Assembly: GCA_027924585.1 (NCBI GenBank)
Contig: BSBM01000386.1
Location: 5,472,501-5,536,500, forward strand
Source: Larix kaempferi
Lineage: Eukaryota; Streptophyta; Pinopsida; Pinales; Pinaceae
DNA: 64,000 nt
Direction: 5' to 3'
Part shown: piece after piece, positions 44,532 to 56,142 of the stretch
Layout: each line of letters begins with the position of its first letter
Position numbering within the stretch: the stretch's first letter is position 1
Made by a program: the position numbers and the translations under genes
The notes under the pieces: model-generated
What the model was told of the DNA's origin: nothing
Seen by the model: the letters and a program-made list of their open reading frames with translations, nothing else
Database searches by the model: none

Positions 44532-45646
44532 GGGTGAAAACGCGAAGCTGGGAAACAATTCCATGACAAAAACGTGAAGCTAGGAAAGAGGGCGCACGGA
44601 TGAATAGGGAAAAAAAAGTCAACCTGAAACTGTCGACCTAGAGTTTTTTAAACTCTAGGCCAAGAGTTTTGAGAGTTCAAACTCTAGGCAGAGAGTTTAA
44701 AAAAACTCTAGGCCGAGAGTTTGAACCAATCCACACGCTGTATTTTTAAAAAAACTCTCGGATGAGAGTTTGAACTAAACTCTCGGCTGAGAGTTCGGAA
44801 GACATTTTCTCGCCCGAGAGTTTCTGGTCAACAATTCCAATACCATTTCTGCAGAATTAAAAAATGTGTCACTTTAACAAGGTCGGACCACTGCAAAACA
44901 TGAGAATTACATGTCAGAGTTTATACCAGTAGATTCATCATTCAATCTACTTTCTCATAGTATAATTTTTTTTGAATTTCATTTAGGATTACTATTTTTT
45001 ACTATTTTTTTACTAAACTTTATCATTAAAAAAGTTAGTGACTGAAAAATCAGTCACAATGAAAATTCAATATAATCACAATGACGAAGCCAAAAAAATT
45101 TAAAAAAATAGAAGGATGTTCCTTGAAGTGTCCTCTTCACTGGGTTGGTTTTAGTTTGTTTGATAAGAGTCACATATGAAAGAAAATGCGAAAACAAAAA
45201 CATGTGTCTATAATACATTATTTTCTGAACATACATTGTTTCGATAAATAATAAAAAATAGTTCCCAAGTCTTGAAAAACTCAAAATATAGTCCAGGATC
45301 CATTGTAGTGTGTGTAGATTATGAGCCTACAAATTTTTTCCCTAAAATCAATAACCATCTATCAAAAAACTGTCGTCAACACAGGTCACTCATTTTCCAT
45401 ACCTAAAATGTTCAAGTATATGCCGTATGTTGACAACAAATTTGTCCCACGATATGTCCATAAATTTTTTTACAAAAAATACGAGTAGAAAGCTAATTCA
45501 ATTCTCTAAAATCTTTGTGTTTACCTCAAGTTGAAATTCCTAAGGGAAATATGGGTTTGAAGAGGTCGAAGTTGAAAAACATAAAATTTAGCAGTTTTTT
45601 TGTCAAAAACAAGCCAAAATTGTTTCCCAACTTCATGTTTTCACCC
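44532..45646. mobile_element. D1: non-autonomous TIR element, 1115 bp
   Basis: Ends are GGGTGAAAACGCGAAGCTGG and, inverted, GGGTGAAAACATGAAGTTGG, about 30 bp of imperfect inverted repeat. TATA flanks both sides (44528-44531, 45647-45650). Removing it and one TATA restores the integrase reading across the site, so it is a genuine insertion. It has no transposase-sized frame. The superfamily is unclear: a TA- or TATA-type target duplication is possible. It carries a palindromic array at 44636-44824. Confidence 0.85.
44636..44824. repeat. Palindromic ACTCT/GAGAGT array in D1
   Basis: About six units of the near-palindrome AAACTCTAGGCCGAGAGTTT (best copy 44703-44722), with variants ACTCTCGGATGAGAGT and ACTCTCGGCTGAGAGT. 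Each unit can fold on itself, and units can also pair with each other. Confidence 0.88.
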
Positions 45647-45650
45647 TATA

Positions 45651-45752
45651 ATAATCATTTCAGACTTCTGCTAAAATGATTCCATTCGAAATATTGTATG
45701 GATGTAAGTGCAACACTCCAGTCTCATGGAGTAGTCCTGTTGATAGACTAAT
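45651..45752 (+). pseudogene. G5 integrase, middle fragment
   Basis: Reads NNHFQTSAKMIPFEILYGCK, then TPVSWSSPVDRL (using the surviving frame), continuing the integrase between D1 and S1. It stops at CTAAT, the S1 target site. Confidence 0.85.
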
Positions 45753-46633
45753 TGTCACATCCCCTTCTTGACCATATTGTATTAAAATGTAAATGATGTA
45801 ATATTGTTATAAAATCATGGTGAGAAGCTCAAGGCCAAGGCCCCGCCATCGATTTATTGATGCATATGGTTTGCGTGCTAGCCAGGCACATTGGAATTTC
45901 AAACATCATGTAAATATGCATTTTAATAAAATACCCATAACTAGCTATGCAATGCAACAAGAGATGGGGGCATGATTTTACAAGGAATTGGGAGGGAAAT
46001 ATTCAAACCCTTGGAGCCAATCAAGTCAAGCCAAATATCAATGAGATAACCCATCAAACCCTCAACTACCCATATTGAATTTTGTACCCAATCATTCATT
46101 CTCCCAAGAGTTGGTTGAGGTAGTTAATGCCTTGGGAATGGAGAGGTATGGTTGTCCAAATTTGACTATGGGCAGGCCACCCTGCATGGAAAATCGTGTT
46201 TGGATTCCTTGGCAAGAAAAGAGCCATGAATTCCCCCCCCCCAAGCCATTATCCATCAACCAATTTCTCTCCCTCACGAGTTTGTAGCTACCTGGGAATT
46301 TTCTAGCCATGTTTGTCTATGTTTTCCTTCATTCTCAGCTGGGAGAAGGGCGTTTTTGTGTTGTATACCAGTGGGGAAGAAGGGGAATCGAATTGGGGTT
46401 CCATAAAGACCGTTTTGGTTGTTAAATGCTTAGATAGTTGGGGAGAAATTGCTTTCCCCCCTGTGAATGTTTTTCCCCATCCCACAATTCATTTTTGGCT
46501 GGAAACGATTTGGGAAACCCATGGCCATCCTGTTGGTAAATCCATTGTTTTGGATTGAGCTTGAGTGCAAGCATCCAGGGTTGAAATGTAACCTGACAAA
46601 CCCAACTGTGGACTAGCTTGGCTCAGATGAAAG

Positions 46634-47238
46634 TGTTGATGTATATGTAACTTCGAAATGTATTTCATCTATGTATTTCATATATATTTATTGTACCCTT
46701 ATAAGAGATGTGTTATTCCTCTATAAGGAAGTGTCGTCATGTGTATTGACAAGTGTCGCAAGTGTGTGTACTTGTCGATGGGTTATTAGAACACCATGTG
46801 TGGGGTCGGCCCTGAAATATATATTATATTGTGGATGTACCTAGCTAGACAAGTCGGCCCCATACTGTAACTGGGAAAATAGGTTAAGTATAAATAGAGA
46901 TCGGGAGATCTCTATTTGGATTCCTTGAAAACTCATACTTCTCTCACTTAGAAAGTGGCGCACTAGTGAGGAGGAGGATCATCTGCTACTAGGAGACTAT
47001 CTCAGTGTATTTTGGTTGTACTTTGGTTGAGCCATTGCTCTCTCTATCTCTGAGGAAGTTGTGGGGTTTTTCACCTTAGGGTTTTCCCCATGGAAACTCT
47101 GTGTCTCTTGTCTCTCATGCTTTTGATTCTTGTGATGCTTGACATGCTTGATATGATTGTTATGCATTGATATACTGTACATGTTATTCTCTCAGTAAAG
47201 ATCCTAGAGTATATTGAATTAATGCTCAAAATTTAACA
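46634..47238 (+). repeat. C3 5' LTR
   Basis: 605 bp, TGTTGATGTATATG to AATTTAACA, with a TATA box TATAAATA at 46889-46896. It differs from the 3' LTR by a short extra ATTTCAT-type duplication near 46665-46682 and scattered substitutions. Confidence 0.93.
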
Positions 47239-47250
47239 TGGTATTAGAGC
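47239..47250 (+). promoter_or_regulatory. C3 primer-binding site (initiator Met)
   Basis: TGGTATTAGAGC directly after the LTR, one change from the standard initiator-Met complement. Confidence 0.88.
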
Positions 47251-47813
47251 TTGCTTGAGAAAAAGACATTATGCAGTGACGAAAACTAGGGTTTCTTGTT
47301 TATTGGGTTTCTATCCACAGATTTTGGAAAAGCAATATAGTAGATTGACTCTACTCATCAAGGCAAATCTATCTGTCCAATAAAAATTCAATTCTGAGCA
47401 TTTTCATATTTGACCCTAACAATTAGGGTTTCAACAAAAATAGGAATTTCTGAAATCTGAAGACATAGCTGGAATATCCTTGCAAAAATCAAAGTTTAGA
47501 GCTTTGGATCGAGATTTTTGGCTGGGTAGATCTCCGAGAAACTCAAACCCTAATTCAGGGCTCTCCCTAGTGAACCCGGGAAGACAAAAAGGAAATTTTG
47601 AAGGGTGTAGCCTTGCAGATCTCAATTTCTGAATACACCAGGTTGATCAGCTTATCAAGGCGCATCTTTCTATCCTTTCAGAAAGTTGAATTTCACATTT
47701 TGAATTTTTAGGGTTTTTTCGACAAACCCTAATCCGGGACCAGATCCAGTTTTCAGCAAAATAAGTGGTAAGACCTAAATCTTTTCTATTTCCATTTGAA
47801 GTACTCTATAAAG
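47251..47813 (+). other. C3 leader
   Basis: Non-coding leader, loosely homologous to those of C1 and C2 (ACTAGGGTTTC, GGGTTT...ACAAACCCTAATC blocks). No gene seen. Confidence 0.6.
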
Positions 47814-48758
47814 ATGTCTCACCACACCAAGCTTGAGGATAAGTTTGAAGGGGATGATATCTTCCGAGCCTGGAAGTATAGGATTGGGTTAATCCTGGAA
47901 GAGAATGAGTTGGACTCATATATAAAAGAAGACATCCCTATCCTAGAGGATGAAGAGGCTAAGATATTGCATAAGAAGAACTTGTTCAAGGCAAAGAGAA
48001 TTATTGCTAACTCTATCAAAGACCATCTCATCCCTCATGTATCATCTCTGAAGACACCCAAAGAGATGTTTGACTCCCTGACCAAGTTATTTGAAGGGAA
48101 GAACATAAATCGGAAGATGAATTTGCAGAATCAATTGAAGGGGATCAAGATGTTGAATGGAGAAACCATTCAATCTTACTTCTCCAAGGTCTCTTAGATC
48201 AAGGAACAACTTGAAGCTGTGGATGAAATAGTGGACAATGGTGAAGTTGTTATGACCACTCTGAATGGCCTACCTAGGTCATGGGACTCCTTTATTCAAG
48301 GAATCTGTGCAAGAAAAAAATTGATCTCTTTCAGTAAACTGTGGGAGGAATGCTCTCAAGAAGAAGCTAGACTTGCAGCTCGTGAAGAAAAGATGGGAGG
48401 TGAAGATCAAGCTCTCACATCTCACACCAAAAGAAGCAATCCCAAGAAGGAGCACTCTCACTACAAGAGATCCTGTCAAAAGAATAAGAAGGATCTAAGA
48501 TGCTTCACCTGCAATGAGAAGGGTCACTTTGCTTTAGATTATCCCAAGAAAAAAAGGGATAACAACAACAACTCCAACAAGAATAAGAAGGGAAGCAAAA
48601 GAAAGTTCCATGCTCATGCTGCCGAGGATGATGAACCTCCAAAGAAGAAGGCTAGGGAAGAAAGTGATGATAGTGATGATGACTCATCAAGTGAAGAAGA
48701 GTATGTTCTAATCTCTTTCTCACAGGTACTATCTCCCATGGTTGTAATGATTGGTTAA
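47814..48758 (+). pseudogene. C3 gag
   Basis: Start MSHHTKLEDKFEGDDIFRAW at 47814 (an ATG 18 bases upstream is also in frame). UBN2-type copia gag: YRIGLILEENELDSYI, AKRIIANSIKDHLIPHV, MFDSLTKLFEGKNINRKMNL, LKGIKMLNGETIQSYF, a TAG near 48195, then TTLNGLPRSWDSFIQGICAR. The zinc knuckle CFTCNEKGHFALDYPKK has Tyr for its last Cys. An acidic, Lys-rich tail (KKKAREESDDSDDDSSSEEE) follows. It would package element RNA; the stop and damaged knuckle argue against activity. Confidence 0.9.
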
Positions 48759-49159
48759 TTGACAGCAGGGCTTCCAAACACATGATTGGGTTTAAGGAAT
48801 CTTTTGTAAACCTATCTGAACATGAATCACCCCATAAGGTGAAACTTGGGGATGATTATCAATACCCAATCAAAGGAAGTGGTGAAGCCTCCTACAACCT
48901 AGATTCTGGAAAATATTTGAAGATTAAAGAAGTCCTTTATGTACCTGGGCTCAAGAAGAATCTTCTCTCCATCTCTGCATTGGATGGAAGAGGTATGAGG
49001 GTTGCATTTGTGGATGGCCAAGTTCTAATGTGGCCAAAGGGAAAGACCATAGATGATGCAGTAGTGATTGGAGAGAACGAGGGAGGATTGTACAAATTAA
49101 AGGGACAAACCGAACATGCTATGAAGACAAAGATTCATCCATTGTCATGGATCACATAG
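48722..49159 (+). pseudogene. C3 protease
   Basis: Frame-shifted from gag. WLIDSRASKHMIGF is the copia retropepsin site with Arg for Gly in the DSG triad. Then VKLGDDYQYPIKGSGEAS, VLYVPGLKKNLLSISAL and RGMRVAFVDGQVLMWP. It ends at a TAG at 49157-49159, three bases before the cassette donor site. The pre-integrase domain that should follow is missing. Confidence 0.88.
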
Positions 49160-50240
49160 AGGTATGTATAATTTGTTTTTGCAAAAGTTAACTAATGAGT
49201 TATGCAGGTCATTGAAGAGAACAAGAACACATTGCTAGACATAACTAGCAAATATGATGACCAGGTATGTTTTGTTATATATATCGTATATTTTTGTATG
49301 ATTGATAATGATTACTCTTGAAGTTACAAGTTTGAGTAATCTAGGACTTATGCATATTATGTTTCTTACCTTAATTAATGATATGACTAACCATAAGAGT
49401 CATACGTTTGAGTAATCACGGTTTTAGGTATATTATGTTTACGACTAACCATAAGAATGCTTATTATTTCTATTTGAAATGATCCTGACTATACATGCTT
49501 GAGATTATTGTGTTTTGATAATATTAAGAATATACTAATGATTATGTATGAGACCTCGAGGTTAACACAATGATGATACTAATAAGCATGCATAGGGATT
49601 GAGAATGAATATAAGTTCAAGAACAGGTAATCCAGGAAGCAAAGATTAAGAGGGAGCACACTCCAGTGGTTTCTGCAAGGATGCAAATATTCAGAGGGAG
49701 TTGACCATCTCTCTCAATTCCACAACAGAAAGGTGTAAGAAGAAGCTACTTCAGATTAGGACTCCAGTAGCTCCTGCAAGAAAGAAAAGACTCAAAGAGT
49801 CCACCCAACAAACAAATAAAGATAAGTATTTGAATTGTCATTTCTTATATATTTGATTGTTTAATAATATGTTCCTTGACTTAGGTTGTGTATTTTGCAT
49901 ATTTGCATTAATGAACAGGATACTACTATTTGCATTAATGAACAGGATACTACTAATATGCATATGATGGGTAAGTGGCCTATGGAACTATACAACATTC
50001 CATTGCTACTTATCTAGAATGAAAACTCTTTGCTGACATGTTGGGAGTTGTGCACACTCTTAACAATGTTCTGGTAGAGATTGGAAGGCATCTAGAAAGT
50101 TACGGGATATGGATAAATGTTGTATTGAAGCATTGGCTTAAATAATTGCATGACTGTATGACATATTCCTTTATGTGAAAGAACTTGTTCTGAAAATTAT
50201 GAGATGTTTCTAATCATGCAATTTAACTTGTTTTGTAGGA
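49160..50240 (+). other. C3 intron-like cassette in place of integrase
   Basis: Donor-like GAG|GTATGTAT at 49162, an internal exon-like stretch between ATGCAG (to 49207) and GACCAG|GTATGT (49265), and acceptor-like TTGTAG|GAAAGAT ending 50238. Same layout in C1 and C2. A shared block, CTCTTTGCTGACATG...GGAAGGCATCTAG, lies at about 50028-50098. No integrase motif in any frame. Confidence 0.65.
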
Positions 50241-51715
50241 AAGATTGTATACCTTCACCTACAAAATAAAGACTACAACATTTGTTCAAGCAATAAAATT
50301 ATCTATTGAAGATATTGAAGTTCCCAGGAAACGGGAAGAATGCCATGATCTGTCAATCATGAAGAATGATGTTCGGGATGCGTTCCCAAGACCTGAAGGG
50401 AAGTCTGTAGGGACTTCCAAGAGGATCTATAGGATCAAGGATGTTGTAGATGGCAGCATAGAGAAGTATAAAAGTGATGAAATGGAATATACACCAGATG
50501 GATTTCAAGACAGCTTTCTTGAATCGTGTAGTTGAAGAAGAAGTCTATGTGGAGCAGCCACTCACTTTGAAACACATGACAGGGAGTCACATGTGTCCAG
50601 ATTGAAGAAATCCTTGTATGGCTTAAAGCAAGCTCCCAGAACTTGGTATGGTAGGATGGACACTTTCCTATCTAGTTTGGGCTTTACTAAAAGTAAAGCA
50701 GATTCCAACCTTTACTATAAGGTTGAGGAAGGGAATCATGTGGTTTTACTCCTATATGTGGATGAATTATTTGTAACAGGAGATGACAGATTGATTGTAG
50801 ATACAAAGAGGAAGCTTGCTGCTGAGTTCGATATGAAGGACTTAGGGATGATGCATTATTTCTTAGGTATGGAGGTGTGGTAGAGTGCAGATAGGATCTT
50901 CCTTGGACAAGGGAAGTATGCAGTAGATATCCTGAAGAGGTTCAGGATGATGGATTGCAAGGCCATGGGCACACCTATGGCATCGAACTTGAAGCATCTC
51001 TGTGATGCTTCATCTGAGTCGGTTGATGTCTCTATGTATCATCCGATGATTGGGTCCTTGATGTACCTGACGAACACAACACCAGATATTTGCTTTGCGG
51101 TGAACACATTGAGCTAGTTCCTGACGGATTCGAGGAGTGTTCACCTGGTTGCTGTAAAGCATATTCTGAGGTACGTGAAGGGTACAGTTGATTATGGGCT
51201 CAAGTATGAAGTGAATCAAAATTTTAACCTGCAGGGTTATGTTGATTCAGATTGGGCAGGCAGTGCTGAAGATAGCAAGAGCACATCTAGGTGCTACTTC
51301 AGTATGGGATCAGGTGTGATCTCTTGGTTTAGCGGGAAGCAGTCTTGCATAGCATTGAGTACAACTGAGGCAGAGTATGTTGCAGTCTGTTCAGCTAGTT
51401 GTGAGGCTATGGCTACGGAAGCTACTATCCGAGTTATTTGATCTCCCATTGGATGCTACTGGTATCTTCTGTGATAACCAAAGTTGTGTGAAGCTGTCTG
51501 AGAACCCAGTATTTCATGATAGGTCAAAACACATAGAGATCAAATATCACTATATCAGGGATATGGTGCAGAGAGGAGCTATGAAGCTCTTGTATGTTGC
51601 GATGGACGAGCAGATTGCAGATGTGCTGACGAAACCACTAGCCAGAGTAAAGTTCGAGTACTTCAGAGAGAGGCTTGGTGTTCTTCGGATTGATGACACT
51701 TCGAGGAAGAAGTGA
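50241..51715 (+). pseudogene. C3 reverse transcriptase and RNase H
   Basis: RT starts SIMKNDVRDAFPRPEGKSVG and GSIEKYK, then loses about 40 residues before the HQMD/KTAFLN region. It continues SRLKKSLYGLKQAPRTWYGRM, NLYYKVEEGNHVVLLLYVDELF (YVDD box reads YVDE) and MHYFLGMEVW-stop (50883). RNase H: GYVDSDWAGSAEDSKSTSR, ISWFSGKQSCIALSTTEAEYVAVCSASCE, FCDNQSCVKLSENPVFHDRSKHIEI and a DVLTKPLARVKFEYFRERLG tail to 51715. One frameshift near 51400. The catalytic change and stops make it inactive. Confidence 0.92.
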
Positions 51716-51779
51716 TGGACACATTTGCAGAAGCTATTCCAAGCATGTTGGAAGGAGGATCCTTCACATGGTTGTGGAT

Positions 51780-52340
51780 GTAAGCATTGGATAATGAGCA
51801 TTAGGACGATGCTCCAGTTACTGCTCTGTATATGCATCAGGAGGATGCTGGATATGATCAGTTGGATCATTTATATGTATATGTATGTATGCATCATGTT
51901 GGATGCTAGATATGATCAGTTGGATCACTTATATGTATATGTATGTACACATCATGTTGGATGCTGGATATGATCGGTTGGATCATTTGTATGTATTTTG
52001 TATATGCATCATGTTGGATGCTTGGACCATGTATCTGTATATGTATCAGGTGGATGCATTGTATGATCAGGTAGATCATGTATGTTGATATGTATCATCT
52101 ATGATCAGGTGGATCATGTATTTGTATTTGTATCAGGTGGATACATTGTATGATCAGGTGGATCATGTATGATGATATGTATCAGGTAGATACTTGGTAT
52201 GTATCAGGTAGATGCATTGTATGATTAGGATGATCATGGATGACAAGCTTCAGGATGTTTCTCCAGATGATATGCAGCAGGATGTTGCAGTGATGATGAT
52301 CAGGATGATCATGTGTACGTCATGATGATGTATGGTGAGT
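51780..52340 (+). repeat. C3 GATC-rich array (58-bp unit, then shorter)
   Basis: GGATGCTGGATATGATCAG recurs at 51844, 51901 and 51959 (period about 58), then passes into GTATCAGGTGGATGCATTG units to about 52210 and diffuse ATGATCAGGATGATCATG. The position matches the short array of C2. Confidence 0.85.
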
Positions 52341-52379
52341 ATCAGGTTGATGCTCTATGGTCATGGATCAGGTTGTGCA

Positions 52380-52990
52380 GATAAGCATTTAATTTGGCCC
52401 TGGGATATTTGCAGATAGTCTTGCAAGGTTTTTCCTATGGCATGTAATTTGGCCCTGGGATATCTGGAAAATGCTCTTTCGAGGTTTTGCTCTAGGAGGA
52501 CATATAATTTTTCCCTGGGAGATCTGCAGATAGTCTTGTAAGGTTTTTCCTATGGCATATAATTTAGCCCTAGGATATCTGGCAGATGCTCTTTCGAGGT
52601 TTTGTCCTATGGCATATAATCTATCCCTGGGAGATCCGATAGGTTGGGATGTGTGCTCATAATAAGTCCTGGGATGCTCTTGCAAGGTTTTTCCATGACC
52701 ACATATAATCTGTCCCTGGGAGATCCTATAGGTAGAACTGTGTGCTCGTAACAACTTGGGATGCTCTTGCAAGGTTTTGTGGTGACCACATATAATCTGT
52801 CCCTGGGAGATCCTATAGGTAGAGTTGTGTGCTCGTAACAGCTTGGGATGCTCTTGCAAGGTTTTGTGGTGAGGTCACATATAATATGGCCCTGGGAGAT
52901 CCGATAGGTAGAGCTATGTGCTCTTAACAGCCTGGGATGCTCTTGCAAGGTTTTGTGATGCACATAATAAGTCCTGAGCATTCCACAATA
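52380..52990 (+). repeat. C3 long-unit array (87-89 bp)
   Basis: GGGAGATCC recurs at 52629, 52718, 52805 and 52894, with shorter variants before. Units contain GATGCTCTTGCAAGGTTTT and ACATATAATCTGTCCCTGG. Homologous in part to the 112-116 bp unit of C2. Open minus-strand frames here (52859-52389, 52981-52607) are repeat artefacts. Confidence 0.9.
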
Positions 52991-53207
52991 TGGCCAACGA
53001 TGATGAAGACCTGCAGGTGGTGGGCCTACATCCAGTATGAAAAAGGACTGGCTCTATAGAAATTCCTATGACGAGTAGAGTCATATATTGGTTGAGATAG
53101 CAGCAGCAGTGATGGTGATGATGACGATGCATCGATGACGATGATCCCAAGAAGAAGACTTGTCTAGTAGATCTGTGTCGAGAAATACCTTCCTAGTTAA
53201 GAGGGAG

Positions 53208-53799
53208 TGTTGATGTATATGTAACTTCGGAATGTATTTCATATATATTTATTGTACCCTTATAAGAGATGTGTTATTCCTCTATAAGGAAGTGTCGTCA
53301 TGTGTATTGACAAGTGTCGCAAGTGTGTGTACTTGCCGATGGGTTATTAGACCACCATGTGTGGGGTTGGCCCTGAAATATATATTATATTGTGGATGTA
53401 TCTAGCTAGAAAATGCGGCCCCATAGTGTAACTGGGCAAACAGGTTAAGTATAAATAGAGATCGAGAGATCTCTATTTGGATCACTCGGAAACTCATACT
53501 TCTCTCACTCAGAAAGTGGCGCACTAGTGAGGAGGAGGATCATCTGCTACTAGGAGACTATCTCAGTGTATTTTGGTTGTACTTTGGTTGAGCCATTGCT
53601 CTCTCTATCTCTGAGGAAGTTGTGGGGTTTTTCACCTTAGGGTTTTTCCCACGGAAACTCTGTGTCTCTTGTCTCTCATGCTTTTGATTCTTGTCATGCT
53701 TGACATGCTTGATATGATTGTTATGCATTGATATACTGTATATGTTATTCTCTCAGTAAAGATCCTAGAGTATATTGAATTAATGCTCAAAATTTAACA
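53208..53799 (+). repeat. C3 3' LTR
   Basis: 592 bp, preceded by the purine tract TTAAGAGGGAG (53197-53207). Near-identical to the 5' LTR. Confidence 0.93.
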
Positions 53800-54221
53800 G
53801 AAATGATTAATTGGCTGTGAATGAACTTGAATTTCCCCTTTTCCTTGTAATAATCATGCCCATCTCGGGGGTGGTAGTTGTGTTGAGAGAATTAATGAAC
53901 ACAACTAGCCTATGGTTGGGTGGAACGTTACAGTGACATAGCTAGTTTCTTGGGACCATTTCACCATAAAGATAAGCGTTTCTCTGTCTATGTGTTTTAC
54001 TTATGCAATGCATTAATTTGGTGACTGTTGATATGTTGTATGCATGGACAATGTGCGTGGATAGTTTAATTCTACAGTGCATATTTTATTTGTTTGCATC
54101 TGCACACAAATGTTTTATTCATATGATTCTAATGAATGGGCTGAGATTATATGAAAGCCCAGAATTTGGCATGATGTTCCCTTCCTTGCATTGGATAGAT
54201 GGGAGGGGATGTGACACTAAT

Positions 54222-54780
54222 GCTAGGTCCTGAATTGTTAAAATATATGGAGCTAACCGTGAAGCAAGTACAACAAAATTTGAAAGTAGCTGAAGATAGA
54301 CAAAAGAGCTACGTTGATTTAAAAAGAACTCACAAAGAGTTCCAGGTTGGATACCATGTTTATGTAAAGGTAAATCCAATAAAAATTTCCCCAAGGTTTG
54401 GGAAGTGTGTTAAACTAGCACCCAGTTATTGTGGTCCTTTTGAAATACTAGATCAGATTGGAACAGTAGCTTATCGATTGGCATTACCACCTACGGTAAA
54501 AGTACATAATGTTTTCCATATCTCCTTGTTAAAGAAATACAAACATGATGTTACTCATGTTGTGGATTGGAATGATATTCAGGTGGAACCGAAAGGAAAA
54601 TTCCAAGTGGAACCACAATGCATCATTGACAGGAGGCAGCTTATCCTTCAGAACTGCATTATTGGACAAGTAAAAGTGTAGTGGATGCACCTTAGTCCAG
54701 AAGAGGCTACTTGGGAATTGGAAAGTAAAATACGGGAGGCATATCCAATTATGTTTCAAGATGAAACAATGGAAGATTGA
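54222..54780 (+). pseudogene. G5 integrase, C-terminal part
   Basis: Resumes after the S1 site with GPELLKYMELTVKQVQQNL and DRQKSYVDLKRTHKEFQVGYHVYVKV, then KLAPSYCGPFEIL, HNVFHISLLKKY and RRQLILQNCIIGQVKV. A TAG at 54679-54681 precedes WMHLSPEEATWELESKIREAYP and the final stop (54778-54780). The tail resembles the chromo-like end of chromovirus integrases, which steers insertion. Confidence 0.9.
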
Positions 54781-55100
54781 ATAACACCGAGGATGATGTT
54801 ATCTGTAGGGGGGGGGGTGTATGTAATACCCCTAAACCCTTAGTTAAATTTTAAATACTTTGTAATAATTTTTTATTATTATTGTTGAACAATTATTTGA
54901 CCAAGTGTGGTCAAAGACACATGTTTGAGGATATTGTATTATTTTTATTATTTAATAAATAAAACAGGAGAATCCAATCTGAATTAGTTGTTGAAAGAGT
55001 TTTCGCTGGCCCACAAGGAGGAATGACATGTGTTGGGATGAATGCCCATAGTGGTAAAAACCACTAATTAATATCTCAACAGATGCAGGAGGCATCATCC

Positions 55101-55448
55101 TGTTAGGAACCCATGTCAACCCTTCTATTTACTTTGTTAGTATATTGTTGTTGGACGCATATGCTTTGTAATTCATCCCATATTTATTGATCCATAGTTT
55201 GAATTAGCCCATGGTATTAACGCATAGTATTGGACGCATATGCTTTGTAAGTCATCCCATATTATTATATGTTCCATGGTATTGACCCATAGTATTGGGC
55301 ATAGACTTAGTATTTAAGTGTGTGTTGAGGCCAATGAGGGCACCGTGAATTTATTTGTATTGAGCTTCCTCAAAGGAGGTTGCCCCCTTGAAGTGGCCTG
55401 CGATCAATAAAAATATTCTGTGATCTCAATTGTTGCAGGTTCCTCACA
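55101..55448 (+). repeat. G6 5' LTR
   Basis: 348 bp, TGTTAGGAACC to GGTTCCTCACA, an 11-bp inverted terminal pair with one mismatch. Confidence 0.9.
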
Positions 55449-55450
55449 TC

Positions 55451-55462
55451 TGGTATTAGAGC
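55451..55462 (+). promoter_or_regulatory. G6 primer-binding site (initiator Met)
   Basis: TGGTATTAGAGC two bases after the LTR, one change from the standard initiator-Met complement. Confidence 0.88.
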
Positions 55463-56142
55463 ACTTCCTTGGGCTCGTTCGGTGGAATTTCTGCCAAAAA
55501 AAAAATCGCATTTGTTGTAGGTTCGGATCTGGGAATAATCCCTATCCACTTAACTGTGGGAAGTACTTAGGCATAATCCATAAAACTCATTGTGAGTAGT
55601 ACAACAGGAACCCCTAAGTAGCTAGCCCATTGAGAGGACCTGCCAGTGAAAAGGGAAACGACCCCTACCTGATTGACTAGTTCCCACTCAAGGTAAATTC
55701 TGTTTTTTCACCATATATCCTTGGTTTTAATTTAGTTTCCCCTGAAATTTCACTGACACCCTTGCAATCCCATTCTGCATATTTCATTCCTGAGGACCCT
55801 ATCCCAAATTTCACTTCCCTAAACCAGAAATCCTACATTTTTCTATTTTTAGGGTTTGCCATAACTTCTTCGATTTTCACCCAATCACCTTCAAATTTTT
55901 CCACTGTTTTCATTCCCTATTTTTGGTTCTTTCTCCCTCTCTACCAAATTTTCCCATTCTTTCACCCCGCTTCTGAAATCCTCATTTTCTGCTTCCCTGT
56001 CCATTCGAAAGTGTTCAAAACCTAGTCAAACCCTAATTACCCATCATAGTTTTTCCCAAATCCAAATTTCCCTTTACTAAATAAGCTTTTGTTTGTGTTT
56101 TTCTACCCATTCACAAAACAAAACTCAAAAAAAATCTCGATT
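55463..56142 (+). other. G6 leader
   Basis: Non-coding leader. From about 55735 it matches the reverse complement of the G4 leader. The 87-codon frame at 55762-56025 is not supported. Confidence 0.7.

Larger units (their letters stand above)
46634..53799 (+). mobile_element. C3: Ty1/copia element, 7166 bp
   Basis: LTRs of 605 and 592 bp, iMet-type primer site, gag, protease, intron-like cassette, RT/RNase H, two repeat arrays and purine tract. Flanks are GAAAG (46629-46633) and GAAAT (53800-53804), a target duplication with one change. It has no integrase. It is the only copia copy here that keeps gag and protease. Confidence 0.93.
45753..54216. mobile_element. S1: solo LTR (about 1.29 kb net), interrupted by C3
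   Basis: Terminal sequences TGTCACATCCCCT and AGGGGATGTGACA form a perfect 13-bp inverted pair with TG...CA ends, and CTAAT flanks both sides (45748-45752, 54217-54221). Blocks 45753-46633 and 53800-54216 are non-coding. Integrase reads on across the site. The lack of an internal domain makes a solo LTR the simplest reading; which family it belongs to is unknown. Confidence 0.8.

Noticed and set aside
46075-46558. Short frames at 46075-46287 and 46313-46558
   Set aside because: They lie in the S1 solo LTR, overlap minus-strand frames and show no motif.
52389-52981. Two overlapping minus-strand frames with repeated peptides (SQGQIICG type)
   Set aside because: Products of the 87-89 bp C3 array. 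They overlap in different frames and have no family match that I recognise.
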